Origin: Prevotella sp.
Lineage (GTDB): Bacteria; Bacteroidota; Bacteroidia; Bacteroidales; Bacteroidaceae
Length of the DNA: 64,000 bases
Direction: 5' to 3'
Assembly: GCA_016281815.1 (NCBI GenBank)
Contig: JAEEJK010000043.1
Coordinates: forward strand, 31,207 to 95,206
The stretch's first letter is position 1; each line of letters starts with the position of its first letter. Of the stretch, positions 31,738 to 40,289 are shown piece after piece. Made by a program: the position numbers and the translations under genes. The notes beneath the pieces are model-generated. The model was not told the DNA's origin. It made no database searches and worked only from the letters and a program-made list of their open reading frames with translations.

Positions 31738-33331
31738 TAAATTCCGTCATGGCGCGCTTTTCCACGTCGAAACCAATGCCGGCCTTCACGATGCGGCGGC
31801 CGTCGGTGGCATAGCGCAGGGCATAGCCCTTGTCGTTGATTTGGTCAAGGGCATCCTGTGCCGTGCCGTTGATCTTGAGTTCCATCACGTAGATGGTGTC
31901 GGGCATGAATACCACCATGTCTGTACGCCCACGGGCGCACTTCACTTGCGTCTGCACGTAGACGTTGAGCATGGAGAAGATGAGGTAGAACGACCATTCG
32001 TAGAAACCCTCGGCGGTGGAGACCTCTTCTAATTTCTTCTTGAACCCCTCTACGTAGGGCAATTCCTCAAGATATGCCTGCAGTTCGCGCAGGGCCAGGT
32101 CGGTATCCGATTGCCGCAGGGCGCGCCAGAAACGCACGGCAAAGCCTGCTTGCACATCGCTGCCGCGTACTCCGGCGACAACTGGCAGCAGTCCCTCCGT
32201 GAAGCCCACACGCACTTCCTTGTTGGGGAGGCCCAGTGTATAAATCTGGCTGTAAAAGTCGTAGTCCTTGATGGTCATGTATCCGCTCTGGTAGAGCAGG
32301 GGGAGGGCGTCAAGCATATTCTCCGTGGGCTGGTCGAAAGCCGACGCTGGCACTTCAAGCCCATCGAGTTTGGTGATATCTGTGCGAAAATGGCGCATCT
32401 GGCGGATGAGGTAGGACGGTGTGCCACTCTCAAACCAAAAGTTGTTCAGCCGACGCTCATTAAAAGCCTTCATCAGACTGAAGGGGTTGTAGATATCGGG
32501 CGACTCTTCAGAAAAATGATAGCCGTCGTAGGTAGAACGCAGCATCTCGCGCATTTCCTCAGGAGTGCATTTGTAACGCTCTGCCAAACGTTCCACGTCG
32601 GTTTTCATCTGCGTGTCAATCTCCTCGCCGGTAATGCCGCAGATGGCAGCAAACTCGGGGAGGAGCGAGATGTTGGTGATGTTGTTGAGGGTGGAGAAGA
32701 TGCTGAGTTGCGAGAACTTGGTGATGCCGGTGATGAAGCAGAACCGGATCATCGCCTCATCGGCCTTGAGACACTGGTAGAATTCCTGCATCACGCGGCG
32801 GTATCCATCGAGTTGCTCCTCCTCATGGAGCACTTCCAACAGTGGTGCATCGTATTCGTCGATGACCACCACCACCTGGCGGCCTGTCTGCTCGTAGGCT
32901 CGGCGGATAAGACCGTCGAATACCGCCCCAGGAGTGAGTTCGTTGGGCATGGAGCCATATTTTTGGGTCAAGGGTTCCAACCGGCGGAGCAGTGCATTGC
33001 GGAGCATCTCGACATTCTCTTGCCCTTTGGCCATGCTCACGTCGATGTGGAGCACAGGATAACTCAGCCACTCCTTCTCCAACTCCATCACCTTGAGCCC
33101 CTCAAAAAGGTCACGTCGGCCCTCAAAGAAGGAGCATAGCGTGGTGGTGAGCAGCGATTTGCCGAATCGCCTCGGGCGGCTCAGGAAAATGAAGGGACTT
33201 ACTCGGGTCATCTTCCACATCAGGTCGGTCTTGTCGATATAGACGTAACCATCCTCCCTCAGACGGGAGAATGTCTGTATGCCGACGGGATACCGGCGCT
33301 CGTCTGGATAGGGGTTGCTTGGATGGGTCAT
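31724..33331 (-). CDS. AAA-ATPase_like / PD-(D/E)XK nuclease-superfamily protein (DUF1703 type)
   Basis: FIFLSRPRRFGKSLLTTTL Walker A-like; VVVIDEYDAPL; C-terminal YVMELKINGTAQDALDQI PD-(D/E)XK core. Confidence 0.9.
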   Translation of the reverse strand: MTHPSNPYPDERRYPVGIQTFSRLREDGYVYIDKTDLMWKMTRVSPFIFLSRPRRFGKSLLTTTLCSFFEGRRDLFEGLKVMELEKEWLSYPVLHIDVSMAKGQENVEMLRNALLRRLEPLTQKYGSMPNELTPGAVFDGLIRRAYEQTGRQVVVVIDEYDAPLLEVLHEEEQLDGYRRVMQEFYQCLKADEAMIRFCFITGITKFSQLSIFSTLNNITNISLLPEFAAICGITGEEIDTQMKTDVERLAERYKCTPEEMREMLRSTYDGYHFSEESPDIYNPFSLMKAFNERRLNNFWFESGTPSYLIRQMRHFRTDITKLDGLEVPASAFDQPTENMLDALPLLYQSGYMTIKDYDFYSQIYTLGLPNKEVRVGFTEGLLPVVAGVRGSDVQAGFAVRFWRALRQSDTDLALRELQAYLEELPYVEGFKKKLEEVSTAEGFYEWSFYLIFSMLNVYVQTQVKCARGRTDMVVFMPDTIYVMELKINGTAQDALDQINDKGYALRYATDGRRIVKAGIGFDVEKRAMTEFIIED

Positions 33332-33430
33332 GGGGTCTCCTCCGGTTGTTTTGCCTTGTTGTTATTCATTTCCGCCGCTAAGTTAGCAAATAGTCGTGAC
33401 ATGGCAAAACGTTTCCTGCAAATTAAAAAA

Positions 33431-33478
33431 GCCAGGATGCGTTTTTGTTCGCAGTTTGGACGGATTTGCAATCCGTCC
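33431..33478. repeat. Direct-repeat copy gccaggatgcgtttttgttc followed by palindrome ggacggatt-tgc-aatccgtcc
   Basis: 20 nt identical at 33431-33450 and 33636-33655; palindrome arms 33458-33466 and 33470-33478. Confidence 0.8.
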
Positions 33479-33601
33479 GCAATTATTATTAGGATTTGTA
33501 ATCCGATAAAATACTGATTTTCAATAGGTTTATTCTTGCTTTCGGCATTGTAAATGCCTATATTCAATGCGGGCAGATTGCAAATCCGCCCGAACGCGTA
33601 T

Positions 33602-33629
33602 CTCAATTTTCAATTTTCAATCTTCAATA
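33602..33629 (-). repeat. Heptamer array
   Basis: ctcaattttcaattttcaatcttcaata. Confidence 0.85.
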
Positions 33630-33631
33630 AT

Positions 33632-33669
33632 ATATGCCAGGATGCGTTTTTGTTCACATCCTGGCATAT
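33632..33669 (-). terminator. Hairpin downstream of the mannitol dehydrogenase-family gene
   Basis: tatgccaggatg...catcctggcata. Confidence 0.6.
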
Positions 33670-33688
33670 CATAAAAAGTATCTGGTCT

Positions 33689-35278
33689 TTATCTTGCTGC
33701 CACGTATTTATGCAGGGTGGCTCGCACGGCACCGGGTCCGGCATAGAGTTCCTTGACCATGCCCTCTATCTGCTCGCCCAGTCCGGCCTCATAGAGGTCG
33801 AGGCCGAAGACATCGGCACGGCTGTAGAGTTGGCGCAGGCAGGAGTAGTCTTGGTCGGGCTTGCCAATCTCCAAAGGCTTGACGATAGCCTGCATCTCTT
33901 CCAGCATGGGATCGGGAGAGGGGTCGAACGGTGTGCCGTCGTCCTTGATGCCTTTCAGGTAACGGGCATAGCCTGCCAGCGTCAGCGGGATGAGTTGGAG
34001 GTTGCTCATGTCAAGTCCGCGGGCAATGTATTTCTTGATGGTCTCGCCAAAGCGGATGGGCAACTTCTGGCTGGTGTCCATGGCGATGCGCTGAGGAGCG
34101 TCGGGCATGAAGGGGTTGGGCAGACGGCGGTTGATGACGGCACCGATGAACTCGTAAGGATTGAGCACACCCGGGTCGGTCACCACAGGCATGGCTTCCA
34201 TATAGCCGATTTTCTGGATAAAACTGCGCAGGTCGTCGTCGGCCATCTCGGCGGAGATGAGGGTATAGCCCAGCATGCAACCGTAGATGGACATCGCCGT
34301 GTGGAGGGGGTTGAGGCAGGTGGTCACCTTCATGGTCTCCACCTTGTCCACGGTCTCACGGGTGGTGTAGAGGGCACCGCCGAGGTCGAGTGGGGGACGG
34401 CCGTTGGTATAATTGTCCTCGATGACGAGATACTGCACCTCCTCGGCATTGACAAACGGGGCGGTGAAAGTGTGCTTCTCCGTCTCGATGTAGTTGTTGT
34501 CTTCAAAACCGTCGGCAGCAAGCATCTCCTGCACCTTCTGGTGGGGACGTGGCGTGATCTTGTCGATCATCGACCAGGGGAAGGTAATCTTTGTCTCATC
34601 TCTCAGGTAGTCAAGGAAGGCAGCGGGAACGAGACCGTCCTTCACCCATTTCTCTGCGTATGCGAAGACACCGGCTTTCACCTTGTCGCCGTTGTGTGAG
34701 CAGTTGTCCATGCTCTGAACGGTCAGTGGCAGTGCCCCGGCTTGGAAACGCTCCAGGAGCAGGGCGGTCACCTTACCCATGGCGAGCACGGGCTTAAGGC
34801 CGCGCTCCAGATCGGCGGGTGCCACGCTGTAGCCTTTCTCGGTGATGGTGAAAGAAATCATCTGTAGTGACGGGTTGCGGAAAATCTCCACCAACCGCTG
34901 CCAGTCGGCAAACTGGTAGTCGGCTTTGAGGGCTTCGGTGACGGAGGCGATGACTTTTTTCTCGATGGTGCCTGTCGACTGCAGGCTGACGAGCAACGAG
35001 AGGTTGCCGTAAGGGGCGTAGGCCTTGTCGATGACCTCGAAGTCGAAGGTCTCGGCGACAATCACGCCACGGTCGTACTTGCCCGTGTTGAGGGCATCGT
35101 TGAGGATGGCAGCGGGGAAGGCACGGAAGATGTTTCCTCCTCCAAAATGCACCCATGTGGGCTCGTCGTGGGTCTTCTTCACAACGGCTGCCCTGTCAAA
35201 CTGAGGAAGCAGGTAACCTTTTGCTTCCCATTCTGCGGCATTGAACTGGCCGCTCAGTATATCCGTTAGTTTCATCAT
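33689..35278 (-). CDS. uxuB: Mannitol dehydrogenase family protein, probable fructuronate reductase (D-mannonate oxidoreductase)
   Basis: WVHFGGGNIFRAFPAAILN, TVDKVETMKVTTCLNPLHTAM; adjacent to uxuA; ATG preferred over ORF-track TTG at 35296. Confidence 0.82.
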   Translation of the reverse strand: MMKLTDILSGQFNAAEWEAKGYLLPQFDRAAVVKKTHDEPTWVHFGGGNIFRAFPAAILNDALNTGKYDRGVIVAETFDFEVIDKAYAPYGNLSLLVSLQSTGTIEKKVIASVTEALKADYQFADWQRLVEIFRNPSLQMISFTITEKGYSVAPADLERGLKPVLAMGKVTALLLERFQAGALPLTVQSMDNCSHNGDKVKAGVFAYAEKWVKDGLVPAAFLDYLRDETKITFPWSMIDKITPRPHQKVQEMLAADGFEDNNYIETEKHTFTAPFVNAEEVQYLVIEDNYTNGRPPLDLGGALYTTRETVDKVETMKVTTCLNPLHTAMSIYGCMLGYTLISAEMADDDLRSFIQKIGYMEAMPVVTDPGVLNPYEFIGAVINRRLPNPFMPDAPQRIAMDTSQKLPIRFGETIKKYIARGLDMSNLQLIPLTLAGYARYLKGIKDDGTPFDPSPDPMLEEMQAIVKPLEIGKPDQDYSCLRQLYSRADVFGLDLYEAGLGEQIEGMVKELYAGPGAVRATLHKYVAAR

Positions 35279-35280
35279 GA

Positions 35281-35304
35281 AATTTTCAATTTTCAATTTT
35301 CAAT
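35281..35304 (-). repeat. Heptamer array between uxuA and uxuB
   Basis: aattttcaattttcaattttcaat. Confidence 0.85.
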
Positions 35305-36553
35305 CAAAGAAACCGGGTTGTTTGTATTCTATGCCTAACTCACGGTCGACGGTAGCAAGGATGCCTTGCACCTGTCCGAGAGCGAACATACGTCCCAACA
35401 GGGTGTAGCCCGCATTGTGACCGTGGCTGCTCTCATCCATGATGCCTCCAGGCTCGTCGGTAAAGGTCATGCCATGGTCCACGCGCATCGGCAGTTCGGG
35501 ATTCTCCTTCTCGAAGATGCGGGCGAGTTCGATGATGTCGGCACGGCCACCAAGATGACTGGCTTCGGTGAAGTCTCCGCTGGGGAAGATATGACAGGAG
35601 CGCAGGTGCACGAAATGGGTGCGCGATGCAAATTTCTTCGCCATCTCAACCACATTGTTGTAGGCTCCTGCAGAGAGTGAACCCGCACAGAAGGTCAGGC
35701 CATTGTGCTTGTTGGGCACAGCATCGAGGAACCACTGGATGTCCTCCTCGGTGCGGACGATGCGCGGCAGACCCAGGATCTCAATTGGCGGGTCATCGGG
35801 GTGTACGCACATGTTCATGCCACATTCCTCGCAGGTGGGCATGATGGCTTCGAGGAAGTATTTCATGTTGGCACGCAACTGTGCCTTGTCAATTCCCTTG
35901 TACAAGTCGAGGAACTCACGGAATTTCTGTATCGGCGCCTCGTCGTCTTCCTTGAAATTGCCGCTGACGAAGCCCTGTGTCTTGATGACGATGTTCTCCA
36001 CCAAAGCGTGGTCTTTCTCCGGAGTCATGGTCTTGGCCAGTGCGTCGGCCTCAGCCAGCACGTTGCGACCCTCGCCGACACCGGCAGGGAACTCAAACTT
36101 CGCCCATTCCTCGCGCGCGCCCGCGCGCTTGAGTATATAAATGTCGAAATAGGCAAACTCGGCATAGTTGAAGTAAAGGTTGGTCGAGCCGTTGGGGTTC
36201 TCGTGCAGCAGGTCTGTGCGTGCCCAGTCGAGCACAGGCATGAAATTGTAGCAGATAGTATGGATGCCCTCGGACGAGAGGTTGCGCAGCGACTCCTTGT
36301 AGACCTCAATCTGATGGTCACGGTCTTTCCCGCCGTATTTGATGGTCTCCACTACGGGGAGTGACTCCACCACGCTCCAGCGCATACCGTAACTTTCGAT
36401 ATATTCACGCAGGTCTCGGATCTTCTCGCGAGTCCAAACTTCGCCCAGAGGCACGTCGTGCAGGGCGGTCACAATGCCCTCGACACCAATCTGTCGGAGC
36501 ATGGCAAGTGTGATCTTGTCTTTCTTGCCAAACCATCGCCATGTTCTTTCCAT
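35300..36553 (-). CDS. uxuA: Mannonate dehydratase
   Basis: TWRWFGKKDKITLAMLRQIGVEGIVTALHDVPLGEVW, MCVHPDDPP, VHLRSCHIFPSGDFTEASHLGG. Confidence 0.95.
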   Translation of the reverse strand: MERTWRWFGKKDKITLAMLRQIGVEGIVTALHDVPLGEVWTREKIRDLREYIESYGMRWSVVESLPVVETIKYGGKDRDHQIEVYKESLRNLSSEGIHTICYNFMPVLDWARTDLLHENPNGSTNLYFNYAEFAYFDIYILKRAGAREEWAKFEFPAGVGEGRNVLAEADALAKTMTPEKDHALVENIVIKTQGFVSGNFKEDDEAPIQKFREFLDLYKGIDKAQLRANMKYFLEAIMPTCEECGMNMCVHPDDPPIEILGLPRIVRTEEDIQWFLDAVPNKHNGLTFCAGSLSAGAYNNVVEMAKKFASRTHFVHLRSCHIFPSGDFTEASHLGGRADIIELARIFEKENPELPMRVDHGMTFTDEPGGIMDESSHGHNAGYTLLGRMFALGQVQGILATVDRELGIEYKQPGFFD

Positions 36554-36581
36554 AATAATAGATGTTAATTAATTATTAAAT

Positions 36582-36755
36582 TCAAGTTTCGCATTTGTTC
36601 AACTTTGGGAGTTTAGGAGTTTAGGAGATTTGGAGTTTAGACAATAGTTCGATTGAGCAAGTGGAAAGAAAACAGTTTTCTCTCCCGAGCGTGAGTAATG
36701 TCTACACTCCTAAACTACCACACTCCTACACTCCTTTCAACTTGAGAAAGTTGAG
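36582..36755 (-). mobile_element. MITE-like non-autonomous element, copy 2
   Basis: Flanked by TTATTAAAT at 36573-36581 and 36756-36764; reverse complement begins CTCAACTTTCTCAAGTTGAAAGGAGTGTAGGAGTG and ends AACAAATGCGAAACTTGA, matching copy 1. Confidence 0.75.
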
Positions 36756-36776
36756 TTATTAAATAGTTGTTTTACT

Positions 36777-36806
36777 GAAAGAGCCTGTCTGTGAGGACAG
36801 GCTCTT
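36777..36806 (-). terminator. Terminator hairpin after rpsA
   Basis: gagcctgtc...gacaggctc inverted repeat; short T-tract on minus strand. Confidence 0.65.
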
Positions 36807-36828
36807 GTCATTTATTGATAGCGGCAGA

Positions 36829-38607
36829 TTAGTCGCCGTTCTCCATCTTGGCTTTCAGCGCTGCGAGAGCGTCGAGATCGCCGAGGGTTGTGCCGGCAGC
36901 CACATTGTTGATGGCAGGTGCTTCCTCGGCTTTCGGAGCCTGGCGGCGGGCAGCAGCACGCGGCTTCTTCTCTTCCTTGGCCTCCTCGAAGGTGCGGCTG
37001 TGGGAGAGGATGATGCGCTTGGTCTCCTTCACGAACTCAATCACCTTGAAGGGGAGTTCCTCGCCCTGTTGGGCCTGAGTGCCGTCTTCCTTCACCAGGT
37101 GCTTCGGTGTGGCAAATCCCTCGCCACCCTCGTTCAGTGCAATGACAGCACCCTTGTCCATGGACTCGGTGATCTTGCCAACGTGTACTGATCCGGGAGT
37201 GTAGATGGTCTCATAGGTGTCCCAAGGATTGTCCTCGAGTTGCTTGTGGCCAAGGCTCAGACGACGGTTCTCCTTGTCAATCTCAAGCACCATCACATCG
37301 ATGGGAGAACCCACCTGTGTGAACTCTGACGGGTGCTTCACCTTCTTGGTCCATGACAGGTCGCTGATGTGAATCAGACCGTCAACACCTTCCTCAAGTT
37401 CGACAAAGATACCGAAGTTGGTGAAGTTGCGAACCTTTGCGGTGTGCTTCGAACCGAGAGGATATTTCACCTCGATGTTCTCCCATGGGTCTTCCTTCAA
37501 CTGCTTGATGCCGAGAGACATCTTGCGCTCGTTGCGGTCGAGTGTGAGGATCACTGCCTCTACCTCGTCACCCACGTGCATGAACTCCTGAGCAGAGCGC
37601 AGGTGCTGGCTCCAACTCATCTCGGATACGTGGATCAGACCTTCAACACCCGGAGCAATCTCGACAAATGCACCGTAGTCGGCGATGACGACTACCTTGC
37701 CCTTCACGTGGTCGCCCACCTTCAGGTTCTCATCGAGAGCATCCCATGGATGCGGAGTGAGTTGCTTCAGACCGAGGGCAATGCGCTTCTTCTCGTCGTC
37801 GAAGTCGAGAATCACCACGTTGATCTTCTGGTCGAGTTCCACTACCTCATGAGGATCGCTCACGCGGCCCCATGACAGGTCGGTGATGTGGATGAGTCCG
37901 TCTACGCCGCCCAAGTCAACAAACACACCGTAAGTGGTGATGTTCTTGACGGTTCCTTCGTAGATCTGACCCTTCTCCATCTTGGAGATGATCTCCTTCT
38001 TCTGTGCCTCGAGTTCGGCCTCGATGAGGGCCTTGTGTGAAACCACCACGTTGCGGAACTCCTGGTTGATCTTCACCACCTTGAACTCCATGGTCTTGCC
38101 TACGAACACGTCGTAGTCGCGGATGGGATGCACATCAATCTGGCTGCCGGGAAGGAATGCCTCGATGCCGAATACGTCGACAATCATGCCACCCTTGGTG
38201 CGGCACTTGATGTAACCGGTGATGACTTCCTCGTTGTCGAGGGCGGCGTTGACACGCTCCCAACTCTTGCTCAGGCGAGCCTTCTTGTGGGAAAGAATCA
38301 ACTGACCTTTTTTGTCTTCCTGATTTTCTACGTAAACCTCTACCATGTCACCCACCTTCAGGTCGGGATTGTAGCGGAATTCGCTGGCGGGGATAATACC
38401 GTCGCTTTTGTAGCCGATGTTCACGACTACTTCTTTCTTGTCGAAAGAGATGACGCGGCCTTCAACAACCTGATGTTCGCTCACTTTGTTGAGTGTCTCG
38501 TCGTACGCTTTTGCAAGCTCTTCTTGGCTTGTTTCGCCCATTGTGCCGTTCTCAAATTCTTCCCAGTTGAAGTCCTCGAGCGGCTGGACATTTTTTAAGT
38601 TAGACAT
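36829..38607 (-). CDS. rpsA: 30S ribosomal protein S1
   Basis: Six S1-type domains (GVFVDLGGVDGLIHITDLSWGRVSDP; GAFVEIAPGVEGLIHVSEMSW; etc.). Confidence 0.95.
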   Translation of the reverse strand: MSNLKNVQPLEDFNWEEFENGTMGETSQEELAKAYDETLNKVSEHQVVEGRVISFDKKEVVVNIGYKSDGIIPASEFRYNPDLKVGDMVEVYVENQEDKKGQLILSHKKARLSKSWERVNAALDNEEVITGYIKCRTKGGMIVDVFGIEAFLPGSQIDVHPIRDYDVFVGKTMEFKVVKINQEFRNVVVSHKALIEAELEAQKKEIISKMEKGQIYEGTVKNITTYGVFVDLGGVDGLIHITDLSWGRVSDPHEVVELDQKINVVILDFDDEKKRIALGLKQLTPHPWDALDENLKVGDHVKGKVVVIADYGAFVEIAPGVEGLIHVSEMSWSQHLRSAQEFMHVGDEVEAVILTLDRNERKMSLGIKQLKEDPWENIEVKYPLGSKHTAKVRNFTNFGIFVELEEGVDGLIHISDLSWTKKVKHPSEFTQVGSPIDVMVLEIDKENRRLSLGHKQLEDNPWDTYETIYTPGSVHVGKITESMDKGAVIALNEGGEGFATPKHLVKEDGTQAQQGEELPFKVIEFVKETKRIILSHSRTFEEAKEEKKPRAAARRQAPKAEEAPAINNVAAGTTLGDLDALAALKAKMENGD

Positions 38608-38759
38608 AAATGTGAATTAAAAAAATAAATAAATTAATAAAGTTGGACTTTATGTTGATCGAAAATCGGCTGCAAAGGTACTGAAAAAACATCAGAAAAC
38701 ATCATTTTCCACCTTTTTATTTTCTCAAAATCAACGGGTTTCTGAATATTTAATGAATA

Positions 38760-40289
38760 TTAACGAAGTATCTTTCTTCCGCCAGTGATATAGATGCCTT
38801 TTGAGGTGGGTTCTCCCTTGATGGGACGGCCAGAAAGGTCATACCATTTCTGCGTGGTGGGCGGCAAGGTAATGGATGCTATTCCGCTGTCATCGTTATC
38901 CACAGAAGCGAGGAAGCGTATGGCATCGTATCGTTGGTCGCTGACAAAGAACTCCATGCCGGTGTCCACATGCATGCCGTTGAGTAGTGACGGATAGAAC
39001 TTCACCTGCTCTCCGAAGTTGCATTCCGCAATTTGGTAATTCTGGAAAGGCACCACCTCATCATGGGTGCTGTGGTAGAGGCAGACGGGGTGAGTGGGCT
39101 TCCATCCCGTGGTGAGATTGTTGTTTTCAAGAGCCCTGTGCAGGTCTTTTGCAGGAGTTCCGCCTTCAGGCAAAGGAATGTTTCTGGCAGAAAAGTCGGG
39201 ATATTTGTCCAGCAACTCACTGAGATAGTCATATAAGTCAGGCTTCAGAATGTTCCTCAGCATCGCACCGCCACCGCTGGTCAGCACCGACCGGTAATAG
39301 GTGTTGTCGCCGTCCTTGCCATTTTTATAATAGTATTTCCATGCGTACGTGATGTCATCGATAGTCATGTCCTTGCTGGCTATCCAGTTCAGTATTCCTG
39401 TCTCCAGAAAACGCTCATTCAGGAAATCACTTACCTGGTGGTCTGACAAATTCTCATCATAGTCGCATAGACCTTTCAGCATGAGGGGAATGACCACGGG
39501 CATCGATACCTCCTTTCCTTGGCGGTCCTGCTCCATATAATCGAGGATGGTGACAAGTGGGGAGTAGGGGCCGTCGCCGCAGAGAGAACCTGCCAGATGC
39601 AGTTCACTGCTGAGGCCCTGCTCCTCGATGTAGCGCTGGGTGACCATGGCCACGGCACCGCCCTGTGAGTATCCTGTGCAGATGGTGCGCCAGTTCTGGC
39701 GGAAAGGTAGCCTGATATTCTCCAGTTGGATGTCGTTCTGGTAGAGTTGAATGCCATAGCGCACAGCATCGGTCACTTGCCTTGCTGTGATCTCACCGCA
39801 CAGATAGGGGTGTGCCCTGTTGCGTGTGATGCCATAGCCCTCGTAGTCGGGCAAGATGACGAGGTTGTGGTAGGCAAGGTTTTCTTGAGCGCCGAGATTG
39901 TTGCTGGCGAGGGACATGGTAAGGAAGAGGTCGCTGAAAATGTCTCCCGAGGTATTGTATTCGGTAGGACAGTCTTTGTTGGCGGTGATGGTGATGTGGC
40001 ATCCGGCGATGACATTGTTGATCTCTTCCCCGTCACCTCCCCCGTCGGGCATACAGGCCAACGCTGAGAGTGTCACAGGTTGGCCGTCGCCGCTTGTTGA
40101 GGGGTAGTTGAACGAAAACCAGCATATGCTGAACACCCTGTAGGTGCCTTGGTCGTAAAATCCAGACACATCTCCGGGCGCATCGCTCCATCTCAGCGTT
40201 GCATGACCGATTTTTGTTATTTCCTGCGCGTTGAGACAGGGGATGGCCATGTAGGCTACCATGGCCACCAATATCAGTTTTTTTCTCAC
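38760..40289 (-). CDS. Secreted alpha/beta hydrolase (lipase/peptidase-like) with C-terminal sorting-like tag
   Basis: GYSQGGAVAM nucleophile elbow; signal peptide; WYDLSGRPIKGEPTSKGIYITGGRKILR C-terminus. Confidence 0.75.
   Translation of the reverse strand: MRKKLILVAMVAYMAIPCLNAQEITKIGHATLRWSDAPGDVSGFYDQGTYRVFSICWFSFNYPSTSGDGQPVTLSALACMPDGGGDGEEINNVIAGCHITITANKDCPTEYNTSGDIFSDLFLTMSLASNNLGAQENLAYHNLVILPDYEGYGITRNRAHPYLCGEITARQVTDAVRYGIQLYQNDIQLENIRLPFRQNWRTICTGYSQGGAVAMVTQRYIEEQGLSSELHLAGSLCGDGPYSPLVTILDYMEQDRQGKEVSMPVVIPLMLKGLCDYDENLSDHQVSDFLNERFLETGILNWIASKDMTIDDITYAWKYYYKNGKDGDNTYYRSVLTSGGGAMLRNILKPDLYDYLSELLDKYPDFSARNIPLPEGGTPAKDLHRALENNNLTTGWKPTHPVCLYHSTHDEVVPFQNYQIAECNFGEQVKFYPSLLNGMHVDTGMEFFVSDQRYDAIRFLASVDNDDSGIASITLPPTTQKWYDLSGRPIKGEPTSKGIYITGGRKILR

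Noticed and set aside
36113-36133. Alternating GC run (cgcgcgcgcccgcgcgc), possible Z-DNA or insertion
   Set aside because: Lies in frame within uxuA encoding Arg/Ala residues; short and explicable by codon usage.
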